Below are positions 6,327-11,700 of a stretch of 11,700 bases of DNA, piece by piece. Position numbers and translations under genes: made by a program. Positions within the stretch are counted from its first letter, which is position 1; each line of letters starts with the position of its first letter. The DNA lies in assembly GCA_945787435.1 (NCBI GenBank), contig CALZHX010000253.1:1-11700 (forward strand), given 5' to 3'. Under the pieces are notes generated by a model. The model worked only from the letters and a program-made list of their open reading frames with translations. It did no database searches and had not been told where the DNA came from. Source of the DNA: an uncultured Woeseiaceae bacterium. GTDB taxonomy: Bacteria; Pseudomonadota; Gammaproteobacteria; Steroidobacterales; Woeseiaceae.

Positions 6327-6866
6327 CTATTTCTTAAACGGGAAGTTAAACGCTTCGAGAAGCGCGCGACCTTCCTCGGGGTTACGTGCGGTCGTGGTGA
6401 TCGTGATATCCATGCCACGAATCGCATCGATTTCGTCGTAATTGATTTCCGGAAAAATGATCTGCTCGGTGACGCCCATGCTGTAGTTGCCGGAGCGATC
6501 GAACGACTTCGGATTCAGTCCACGGAAGTCACGGATACGTGGAATCGCAATGTTCACGAGACGATCAAGGAACTCATACATGCGCTCGCGGCGCAGCGTT
6601 ACCTTGCAACCGATGGGCATGCCATCACGGATTTTGAACGCGGCCACTGATTTTCGTGACAGGCAAATGACAGGCTTCTGACCGGAGATCTTCTCCATGT
6701 CGGCCCGCGCCTTTTCCAGCACTTTCTTGTCAGCAACGGCTTCACCCACGCCCATATTGAGCGTGATCTTCGTGATACGCGGCACTTCCTGCGTATTTTC
6801 CAGACCAAGCTTCTTCTGGATCTCACCAGCAAGCTCACTCTTGTATTGTTCCTGTAAACGGGACAT
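6327..6866 (-). CDS. rplE: 50S ribosomal protein L5
   Basis: The 179-residue product matches E. coli in length. Conserved regions are VPRITKITLNMGVGEAVADK near residues 28-47, SGQKPVICLSRKSVAAFKIR, GMPIGCKVTLRRERMYEFL, and MDITITTTARNPEEGRALL near the C-terminus. L5 binds 5S rRNA with L18 and L25 in the central protuberance and contacts the P-site tRNA and S13. The ATG follows rplX by 12 nt with a modest AAGAG site. In E. coli this is the first gene directly repressed by S8 in the spc operon; whether that holds here cannot be read from the sequence. Confidence 0.99.
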   Translation of the reverse strand: MSRLQEQYKSELAGEIQKKLGLENTQEVPRITKITLNMGVGEAVADKKVLEKARADMEKISGQKPVICLSRKSVAAFKIRDGMPIGCKVTLRRERMYEFLDRLVNIAIPRIRDFRGLNPKSFDRSGNYSMGVTEQIIFPEINYDEIDAIRGMDITITTTARNPEEGRALLEAFNFPFKK

Positions 6867-6878
6867 ATCTCTTAGCTC

Positions 6879-7196
6879 TTAAATGTCGACGACGTCGCCG
6901 GTGCCTCTGAAGATGCGTTCCTTGCTGCCATCATCATTGACACGAAATCCGACGCGATCACCCTTCTTCGATTTCGGGTTGAATATCAGTACATTGGTAA
7001 TATCGAGCGGCATCGCCTTGTCCACGATGCCACCCTGCTCCCCAATGTTCGGATTCGGCTTGGTGTGCTTCTTGGCCAGGTTGACGCCTTCGACAAGGAT
7101 GCGCTCATCGTCGAATACCTGCAGGACGGTGCCGCGACGGCCCTTGTCCTTGCCAGTCCGAACGATTACCTCATCGCCTTTTCTGATCTTGTTCAT
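6879..7196 (-). CDS. rplX: 50S ribosomal protein L24
   Basis: The 105-residue product (104 in E. coli) starts MNKIRKGDEVIVRTGKDKGR, a KOW motif at residues 5-32, followed by EGVNLAKKHTKPNPN and the C-terminal RVGFRVNDDG. L24 is one of two proteins that start 50S assembly by binding the 5' end of 23S rRNA. Two starts are possible: this ATG, and a TTG two codons upstream that overlaps the rplN stop. The ATG is preferred because GAGGTG lies 8 nt before it but only 2 nt before the TTG, and the product then matches family length. In E. coli the S8 repressor site spans the rplX-rplE junction; I could not recognise that structure here. Confidence 0.97.
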   Translation of the reverse strand: MNKIRKGDEVIVRTGKDKGRRGTVLQVFDDERILVEGVNLAKKHTKPNPNIGEQGGIVDKAMPLDITNVLIFNPKSKKGDRVGFRVNDDGSKERIFRGTGDVVDI

Positions 7197-7198
7197 TA

Positions 7199-7567
7199 TC
7201 AAAGCACCTCGGGTGCCAGTGAAATAATTTTCATGAAACGGCTAGTGCGCAGCTCGCGCGTAACCGGGCCAAAAATACGTGTGCCAATCGGCTCGAGACG
7301 GGCGTTCAACAACACAGCCGCGTTGCCGTCGAAACGAATCAACGACCCGTCTTTGCGACGCACGCCTTTACGTGTACGTACAACAACGGCGTTATACACC
7401 TCACCTTTCTTGACCTTGCCACGCGGGATCGCGTCCTTGACGCTCACCTTTATGACATCACCGACGCCGGCGTAGCGACGCTTTGAGCCGCCCAGCACCT
7501 TGATGCACTGCACGCGACGGGCGCCGGAGTTATCGGCTGCGTCAAGAACTGTCTGCATCTGAATCAT
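7199..7567 (-). CDS. rplN: 50S ribosomal protein L14
   Basis: The 122-residue product (123 in E. coli) is highly conserved: MIQMQTVLDAADNSGARRV at the start, VLGGSKRRYAGVGDVIKVSV, KDAIPRGKVKKGEVYNAVVV, and a C-terminus ending MKIISLAPEVL. L14 lies on the 50S face, contacts 16S rRNA helix 14 in a subunit bridge, and is the binding site for the silencing factor RsfS. It opens the spc section. AAGGA lies about 9 nt before the ATG. The TGA stop is 2 nt before the rplX ATG. Confidence 0.99.
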   Translation of the reverse strand: MIQMQTVLDAADNSGARRVQCIKVLGGSKRRYAGVGDVIKVSVKDAIPRGKVKKGEVYNAVVVRTRKGVRRKDGSLIRFDGNAAVLLNARLEPIGTRIFGPVTRELRTSRFMKIISLAPEVL

Positions 7568-7585
7568 GACTGCATTCCTTGGTCT

Positions 7586-7855
7586 TTAGTGACCAGCCGC
7601 ACGTTCGACAACGTCGACCACGGCCCATGATTTATTCTTCGAAATCGGCTTGCACTCGGCAATCGTTACGCGATCGCCAGGCTTGCACTCATTATTCGCA
7701 TCGTGCGCAAGCACCTTGGTCGTACGGCGAATGTACTTGCCGTACATGGGGTGCTTGATCAGGCGCTCGACAGCGACCGAGACAGTCTTATCCATCTTGT
7801 CGCTGACAACACGACCGATAATCGTGCGCTGTCCTTTGTTCTTTTCTTCACTCAT
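7586..7855 (-). CDS. rpsQ: 30S ribosomal protein S17
   Basis: The 89-residue product (84 in E. coli) is an OB-fold protein. It shows GRVVSDKMDKTVSVAVER near residues 14-31, HPMYGKYIRRTTKVLAHD in the signature region, and PGDRVTIAECKPISKNKSW. S17 binds the 5' domain of 16S rRNA early in 30S assembly. The ATG overlaps the rpmC stop by four bases, and GGTGA lies 6 nt upstream. It is the last gene of the classical S10 operon. Only 18 nt separate it from rplN, so no classical spc promoter can fit in the gap; any promoter there would have to lie within rpsQ. Confidence 0.99.
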   Translation of the reverse strand: MSEEKNKGQRTIIGRVVSDKMDKTVSVAVERLIKHPMYGKYIRRTTKVLAHDANNECKPGDRVTIAECKPISKNKSWAVVDVVERAAGH

Positions 7856-8058
7856 TCGCTTTCACCGGCCGCGCGCCCGAGCTCGTTGAGCACGGTTTTT
7901 ACACGGGCAATATCTCTTCTCACCTGGCGATGCTGGTGGTTCTGATTCAGCTCACCCGTCGCATTCTGCATGCGCAGATTGAATTGTTCTTTGCGCAGCG
8001 CGAGTAATTCTTCGTTCAGCTCTTCGACTGACTTTTCGCGTAGGTCTTTGGCTTCCAT
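7852..8058 (-). CDS. rpmC: 50S ribosomal protein L29
   Basis: The 68-residue product (63 in E. coli) starts MEAKDLREKSVEELNEELL and has the L29 core LRKEQFNLRMQNATGELNQ followed by HRQVRRDIARVKTVL. It is predicted as two antiparallel alpha helices. L29 binds at the tunnel exit beside L23. The frame is open for 44 more codons upstream, but that extension runs inside rplP and does not resemble L29. The chosen ATG overlaps the rplP stop as TGATG and has AGGTG 5 nt upstream. The stop overlaps the rpsQ start as ATGA, so rplP, rpmC and rpsQ are likely coupled. The extra C-terminal residues (GRAAGESE) are lineage-specific. Confidence 0.97.
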   Translation of the reverse strand: MEAKDLREKSVEELNEELLALRKEQFNLRMQNATGELNQNHQHRQVRRDIARVKTVLNELGRAAGESE

Positions 8059-8471
8059 CACATCACCTGCCGTTCGACAAACGTCGTCGCAAACGGAATT
8101 TTTGCCGCAGCCAGGCGGAACGCCTCGCGTGCAACCTCTTCCGTCACACCTTCCATCTCGTAAAGCACTCGACCCGGCTGAATCTGGCAAACCCAGTATT
8201 CAACGTTGCCCTTGCCCTTACCCTGACGCACTTCCAGAGGCTTTTTCGTGATCGGCTTATCCGGAAACACGCGAATCCAGATCTTGCCGCCACGCTTAAT
8301 ATGGCGCGTCATTGCACGACGTGCCGCCTCGATCTGGCGAGCAGTCATGCGACCCCGGCCCGTAGCCTTCAGACCATAGGTGCCGAACGCAACCGTGCTG
8401 CCACGCAACGCGAGACCGCGGTTACGGCCCTTCATCTGCTTGCGAAATTTCGTTCGTTTAGGCTGTAACAT
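8058..8471 (-). CDS. rplP: 50S ribosomal protein L16
   Basis: The 137-residue product (136 in E. coli) starts MLQPKRTKFRKQMKGRNRG and has both L16 signature regions: KRGGKIWIRVFPDKPITKKP near residues 59-78 and GKGKGNVEYWVCQIQPGRVL near 84-103. L16 binds 23S rRNA near the A site and helps position tRNA. Arg82 in VRQGKGKG aligns with E. coli Arg81, which the oxygenase RoxA (YcfD) hydroxylates; whether this host has that enzyme is unknown from the window. An AGAGG site lies 7 nt before the ATG, inside the rpsC end. The TGA stop shares its last base with the rpmC ATG (TGATG). Confidence 0.99.
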   Translation of the reverse strand: MLQPKRTKFRKQMKGRNRGLALRGSTVAFGTYGLKATGRGRMTARQIEAARRAMTRHIKRGGKIWIRVFPDKPITKKPLEVRQGKGKGNVEYWVCQIQPGRVLYEMEGVTEEVAREAFRLAAAKIPFATTFVERQVM

Positions 8472-8474
8472 CTC

Positions 8475-9149
8475 TTATGCCTCTGCGGGCTCTGCCGCTA
8501 CCGCTTCGGGCTTGTCAAAGACCTCGCCCTTGAAAATCCATACCTTGACGCCGATGACACCGTACGTCGTCTGCGCTTCGGCCAGGCCGTAGTCAATGTC
8601 CGCTCGCAGCGTATGCAGTGGCACTCTGCCTTCGCGATACCATTCCGAACGTGCGATTTCCGCACCATTCAATCGACCACCAACCTTGACCTTGATGCCT
8701 TCAGCGCCAACACGCATCGTGTTTGTGACGGCACGCTTCATGGCACGCCGGAACATAACGCGGCGCTCAAGTTGCTGCGCAATACCTTCTGCGACCAGCT
8801 GCGCATCGAGCTCGGGCTTGCGGACCTCGGCGATGTTGATACGCACATCGGACATGTTCATTCCGATCAGCTTTGCAACTTCCATGCGCAGCTTCTCGAT
8901 GTCCTCGCCCTTCTTGCCGATTACGATGCCAGGCCGAGCCGTATGAATCGTAATATTGACCTTCCTCGAAGGACGCTCGATCGTAATCTTGCTGACTGAC
9001 GCATCCTTGAGCTTCGTCTTGATGTGAACACGAAGCTGATGGTCAGACCTGATGTGATCTGCAAATGTCTTCGAATCGGCATACCACTTGGACGTCCAGT
9101 CCTTGACGATGCCGAGGCGAATGCCGGTTGGATGTACTTTTTGACCCAT
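8475..9149 (-). CDS. rpsC: 30S ribosomal protein S3
   Basis: The 224-residue product (233 in E. coli) starts MGQKVHPTGIRLGIVKDW. A type II KH domain occupies about residues 40-110, with the GKKG loop at 78-81 inside RPGIVIGKKGEDIEKLR. The C-terminal domain includes GIKVKVGGRLNGAEIARSEW and VKVWIFKGEV. S3 lies at the mRNA entry tunnel of the 30S head and, with S4 and S5, has mRNA helicase activity. The tail after residue 210 is short, acidic and alanine-rich (ending AEPAEA), which is variable in the family. The ribosome-binding site is weak (GAG about 10 nt upstream), and the 5-nt gap from rplV suggests coupling. Confidence 0.99.
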   Translation of the reverse strand: MGQKVHPTGIRLGIVKDWTSKWYADSKTFADHIRSDHQLRVHIKTKLKDASVSKITIERPSRKVNITIHTARPGIVIGKKGEDIEKLRMEVAKLIGMNMSDVRINIAEVRKPELDAQLVAEGIAQQLERRVMFRRAMKRAVTNTMRVGAEGIKVKVGGRLNGAEIARSEWYREGRVPLHTLRADIDYGLAEAQTTYGVIGVKVWIFKGEVFDKPEAVAAEPAEA

Positions 9150-9154
9150 ATTCT

Positions 9155-9487
9155 TTACTCGTCCGCAACGCGAATGGTGATGTGACTATTCCGCTTGATA
9201 ATGCGAGCACCGCGGCCTTTGGCCCGCGCACGGTAGCGGCGGTAAGTCGGCGCCTCATTCACTTCAATGGTCGAAACCTTCAATTCATCAATGTCAGCAC
9301 CATGATTGTGCTCGGCGTTGGCTATCGCCGACTCAAGCACTTTCTTCACAATGCGTGCGCTTTTCTTTGGCGTAAAAGTCAAAGTGCGTAACGCGTCGTC
9401 CACCGTCTTGCCACGGATGGCATCAGCCATCAGTCGGCATTTCTGCGGCGAGATCCGCGCGTATCTAAGTGTTGCTGCAACCTGCAT
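9155..9487 (-). CDS. rplV: 50S ribosomal protein L22
   Basis: The 110-residue product matches the E. coli length exactly. It shows YARISPQKCRLMADAIRGK near residues 9-27 and the C-terminal hairpin with NEAPTYRRYRARAKGRGARI, the family signature. L22 contacts all 23S rRNA domains; its long beta-hairpin lines the exit tunnel next to L4 and is where macrolide resistance changes arise in other bacteria. Nothing here suggests an altered hairpin. A GGAGAG site lies 7 nt before the ATG. The stop is 5 nt before the rpsC start. Confidence 0.99.
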   Translation of the reverse strand: MQVAATLRYARISPQKCRLMADAIRGKTVDDALRTLTFTPKKSARIVKKVLESAIANAEHNHGADIDELKVSTIEVNEAPTYRRYRARAKGRGARIIKRNSHITIRVADE

Positions 9488-9499
9488 GAACCAGCTCTC

Positions 9500-9772
9500 C
9501 TATTTCGTCTTACGGTCACCAGAGTGACCACGAAACGTACGCGTAACCGCAAACTCGCCAAGTTTGTGGCCGACCATATTTTCTGAAATAAGGACCGGTA
9601 CGTGCTGACGACCGTTATGTACGGCAATCGTCAAGCCAACCATATCCGGCAACACCATCGAACGGCGCGACCAGGTTTTGATCGGGCGACGGTCATTCTT
9701 GGCTGCTGCCTCTGAGACCTTCTTCGCCAGATGCGTATCGACGAACGGGCCTTTTCTAACACTGCGTGGCAT
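9500..9772 (-). CDS. rpsS: 30S ribosomal protein S19
   Basis: The 90-residue product begins MPRSVRKGPFVDTHLAKKV and carries the S19 signature region IAVHNGRQHVPV followed by MVGHKLGEFAVTRTFRGHSG. S19 forms a complex with S13 in the head of the 30S subunit, contacts 16S rRNA and lies near the A-site tRNA. The C-terminus is slightly shorter than the 92-residue E. coli protein, within normal variation. The purine-rich leader GGAAGGGACAGGAAA before the ATG supplies the ribosome-binding site. The gene sits 15 nt after rplB and 12 nt before rplV. Confidence 0.99.
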   Translation of the reverse strand: MPRSVRKGPFVDTHLAKKVSEAAAKNDRRPIKTWSRRSMVLPDMVGLTIAVHNGRQHVPVLISENMVGHKLGEFAVTRTFRGHSGDRKTK

Positions 9773-9787
9773 TTTCCTGTCCCTTCC

Positions 9788-10615
9788 TTACTTGCGCGTG
9801 CGACGGCGCACAATCATGCCGTCGGTACGCTTGTTCGAGCGTGTCTTCGCGCCCTTCGTCGGCGTGCCCCATGGGCTCACCGGGTGACGGCCACCGGACG
9901 TGCGACCTTCACCGCCACCGTGCGGATGATCGACCGGGTTCATAGCGACGCCACGAACTGTCGGGCGTACGCCTCTCCAACGCGATGCGCCGGCTTTGCC
10001 GAGCTTGCGAAGGTTGTGCTCACTGTGGCCAACCTCGCCGATCGTCGCGCGACAATCGATATGAATCTTGCGCATCTCACCCGAACGCAGGCGCAGCGTC
10101 GCGTACGCGCCTTCGCGGGCTGCGAGCTGTGCATAGGCACCAGCAGAACGCATGAGCTGACCACCCTTGCCAGGCTTCATCTCAACGTTATGAATAAGCG
10201 TACCCACCGGAACCGCACGCAATGGCAGCGTGTTACCCGATTTGATAGGTGCATCTTCGCCACTGATAATCGGCGAGCCTTCCCGAATACCCTTTGGGGC
10301 GAGGATGTAACGACGCTCGCCATCGGTGTACTTCACCAGTGCAATATGCGCGCTGCGATTTGGATCGTATTCGAGCCGCTCGACTACGCCCGCAATACCG
10401 TCCTTGTCGCGCTTGAAATCGATAATGCGATAGCGCTGCTTGTGACCGCCGCCCTTGTGACGAACCGTAATGCGACCGTTGTTGTTGCGACCGCCCTTCG
10501 ATGTCTTCTTGTCGAGCAATGCGCTATGCGGCTTGCCCTTGTGAAGACCTGGTGTCTTGACCTCGACAACGAAGCGACGCCCGGCGGATGTCGGTTTTGC
10601 TTTATGAAGTGACAT
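9788..10615 (-). CDS. rplB: 50S ribosomal protein L2
   Basis: The 275-residue product (273 in E. coli) is one of the most conserved 50S proteins. It binds 23S rRNA, joins the subunits and supports peptidyl transferase activity. The sequence runs KPTSAGRRFVVEV at the N-terminus, GGRNNNGRITVRHKGGGHKQ near residues 41-60, the SH3-like core, and MNPVDHPHGGGEGRTSGGRH from residue 225. H230 in PVDHPHGGG corresponds by position to E. coli His229, reported as important for activity. The C-terminal tail is very basic. An AAGGG site lies 7 nt before the ATG. A 293-codon open frame on the opposite strand covers most of this gene and is treated as a shadow. Confidence 0.99.
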   Translation of the reverse strand: MSLHKAKPTSAGRRFVVEVKTPGLHKGKPHSALLDKKTSKGGRNNNGRITVRHKGGGHKQRYRIIDFKRDKDGIAGVVERLEYDPNRSAHIALVKYTDGERRYILAPKGIREGSPIISGEDAPIKSGNTLPLRAVPVGTLIHNVEMKPGKGGQLMRSAGAYAQLAAREGAYATLRLRSGEMRKIHIDCRATIGEVGHSEHNLRKLGKAGASRWRGVRPTVRGVAMNPVDHPHGGGEGRTSGGRHPVSPWGTPTKGAKTRSNKRTDGMIVRRRTRK

Positions 10616-10626
10616 GACTCAGCCCT

Positions 10627-10935
10627 TTAATCCGCGCCAAGGAAGTCAATCTGACTGCCTTCAGCAAGCCTGACGTAGGCTTTTTTCCAATCGTTACGGC
10701 GACCGCTCGTCTGACCGAAGCGCTTGTTCTTGCCGCGATAATTTATGACCTGCACGCCATCGACTTTTACTTCGAACATCAGTTCGACGGCCTGGCGAAT
10801 CTCAGCCTTGGTCGCATCGGTGCGAACTTTGAATACGACCTGGTTATGCTGTTCTGCAGACGTTGCACTTTTCTCGGTGAACATCGGTCCCTGCAGGACC
10901 GTCATCAGGCGCTCTTGGTGACCAGCAGCACTCAT
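10627..10935 (-). CDS. rplW: 50S ribosomal protein L23
   Basis: The 102-residue product matches L23 (100 in E. coli). It shows TEKSA near residues 20-24, TDATKAEIRQAVELMFEVKV in the middle, and the GRRNDWKKAYVRL block near residues 78-90. L23 sits at the exit of the 50S peptide tunnel and is the docking site for trigger factor and the signal recognition particle. The chosen ATG overlaps the rplD stop by four bases (ATGA) and has a strong GAGGAG site 8 nt upstream. Its N-terminus has a few more residues than the E. coli protein; an inner ATG at residue 11 exists but lacks the coupling and the binding site. The gap to rplB is 11 nt. Confidence 0.97.
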   Translation of the reverse strand: MSAAGHQERLMTVLQGPMFTEKSATSAEQHNQVVFKVRTDATKAEIRQAVELMFEVKVDGVQVINYRGKNKRFGQTSGRRNDWKKAYVRLAEGSQIDFLGAD

Positions 10936-11534
10936 GACAGGCGCTCCTCAATCAGTTTCAGCGCCGGCAATGTCACGAGCACCTTTTCAAAGCGGATCAG
11001 CACGACCGGATCGATCGAGCCTGCGTCGCAAATTCCAACGTTCGGCAAGTTACGAGCCGCGAGAAAAATCTTCTCATCAAAGGCCTCGTTCAGGACCAGG
11101 ACGCTATCGAGATCGAGCTCCTTGAGCTTCGTAGCGAGCAGCTTGGTTTTCGGCGCCTCGAGCGAGAGCTCCTTAACGACGACGAGACGATCCTGACGCA
11201 CGAGCTCGGACAAAACCGAACGCAGTGCAGCGCGATACATCTTCTTGTTGACCTTCTGCTCATGATTGCGTGGCTGGGCTGCAAATGCGCGGCCACCACC
11301 AACCCAAATCGGGCTGCGAATAGTACCGGCGCGAGCACGACCGGTGCCCTTCTGCCGCCATGGCTTGGCACCACCACCACGAGCCGCGGCGCGATTCTTC
11401 TGTGCTTTGGTTCCGGCCCGTCCACCCGCCAAATACGCGGTGACAACCTGGTGAACCAGGGCCTCGTTAAAATCGGCTCCAAATGCCGCCTCAGCGACAT
11501 CAACGGATCCTGTGCCCTGCATCTTCAGCTTCAT
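10932..11534 (-). CDS. rplD: 50S ribosomal protein L4
   Basis: The 200-residue product is full length (201 in E. coli). Family marks are FNEALVHQVV near residues 22-31, the basic tunnel-loop stretch GGGAKPWRQKGTGRARAG near 52-69, and NKKMYRAALRSVLSELVRQD further on. L4 binds 23S rRNA domain I, and its long loop lines the peptide exit tunnel. In E. coli, free L4 also represses the S10 operon by acting on the leader upstream of rpsJ; that leader is outside this window, so this control cannot be tested here. The ATG overlaps the rplC stop (ATGA) and has an AGGGAG ribosome-binding site 7 nt upstream, inside rplC. The stop overlaps the rplW start in the same way. Confidence 0.98.
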   Translation of the reverse strand: MKLKMQGTGSVDVAEAAFGADFNEALVHQVVTAYLAGGRAGTKAQKNRAAARGGGAKPWRQKGTGRARAGTIRSPIWVGGGRAFAAQPRNHEQKVNKKMYRAALRSVLSELVRQDRLVVVKELSLEAPKTKLLATKLKELDLDSVLVLNEAFDEKIFLAARNLPNVGICDAGSIDPVVLIRFEKVLVTLPALKLIEERLS

Positions 11535-11700
11535 GACGCAGCTCCCTGGTTAGTGGCCTTGATGGCAGGACGGACAATAACCTTACCACCCTTGTGGCCC
11601 GGTACCGCACCCCTGACCACCAGGAGATTGCGTTCCGCATCAACACGAACGACAACGTGGTTTTGCACAGTACGGCGGACGTTGCCCATGTGGCCGGACA
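11531..11700 (-). CDS. rplC: 50S ribosomal protein L3, C-terminal part (cut by window edge)
   Basis: Only the last 55 codons and a TGA stop are in the window; the start lies beyond the right edge. The visible protein opens SGHMGNVRRTVQNHVVVRVD and continues with RNLLVVRGAVPGHKGG and VIVRPAIKA, the conserved C-terminal beta-barrel of bacterial L3, including the GHMGN loop and GAVPG turn. L3 binds 23S rRNA and is an early assembly protein of the 50S subunit, near the peptidyl transferase centre. The glutamine methylated by PrmB in E. coli L3 would fall outside the window. The stop overlaps the rplD start as ATGA, so the two genes are probably translationally coupled. The gene position upstream of rplD is that of the S10 operon. 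Confidence 0.97.
   Translation of the reverse strand, partial: SGHMGNVRRTVQNHVVVRVDAERNLLVVRGAVPGHKGGKVIVRPAIKATNQGAAS

Noticed and set aside
8059..8190. Longer N-terminus for L29 (and similarly for S4 up to 1163 and S14 up to 6427)
   Set aside because: These extensions run inside the preceding gene, do not match the families, and better-placed ATG codons with ribosome-binding sites give the normal protein lengths.
9731..10612. A 293-codon open frame on the plus strand, longer than rplB beneath it
   Set aside because: It lies antisense to rplB with third codon positions of rplB facing its first positions. In that register its stops need TTA, CTA or TCA codons in rplB, which are rare in this GC-rich gene, so long openness is expected. 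The product resembles no family I know.
1..11700. An undescribed biological system in the window
   Set aside because: Every substantial minus-strand frame is a recognised conserved gene in its usual order, and no space is left for unknown genes. No mobile, phage, defence or biosynthetic feature was seen.

Overview
The window is one long stretch of the bacterial S10-spc-alpha ribosomal protein supercluster, all read from the minus strand. Transcription enters at the right edge inside rplC and leaves at the left edge inside rpoA. There are 26 genes: 24 ribosomal proteins, the protein-export channel subunit secY, and the RNA polymerase alpha subunit gene rpoA. Both end genes are cut by the window.

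The likely host is a gammaproteobacterium of moderate-to-high GC. Three things point there: rpmJ lies directly between secY and rpsM with no infA, adk or map; S14 is the long, 101-residue, cysteine-poor form; and the proteins resemble E. coli and Pseudomonas sequences as I remember them. I cannot place it to order or genus, because no database search was possible.

Layout, in transcription order from right to left. S10 part: rplC (3' end), rplD, rplW, rplB, rpsS, rplV, rpsC, rplP, rpmC, rpsQ. Spc part: rplN, rplX, rplE, rpsN, rpsH, rplF, rplR, rpsE, rpmD, rplO, secY, rpmJ. Alpha part: rpsM, rpsK, rpsD, rpoA (5' part). Genes are packed with gaps of 0-32 nt and several start/stop overlaps (rplC/rplD, rplD/rplW, rplP/rpmC, rpmC/rpsQ, rpsE/rpmD). 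The only two larger gaps flank rpsM: 65 nt between rpmJ and rpsM, and 84 nt between rpsM and rpsK. Both contain potential RNA hairpins. I see no intrinsic terminator anywhere, and no stretch over 300 bases without a gene.

The genes supply the ribosome's core in balanced amounts: 30S proteins (S3, S4, S5, S8, S11, S13, S14, S17, S19), 50S proteins (L2-L6, L14-L16, L18, L22-L24, L29, L30, L36), the Sec translocon pore, and the RNA polymerase assembly subunit. I found no mobile element, CRISPR array, phage gene, tRNA, rRNA or undescribed multi-gene system. The points worth a second look are small: loss of the usual PGQHG motif in S4, two candidate RNA structures around rpsM, and an rpsK start that lacks a close Shine-Dalgarno site.
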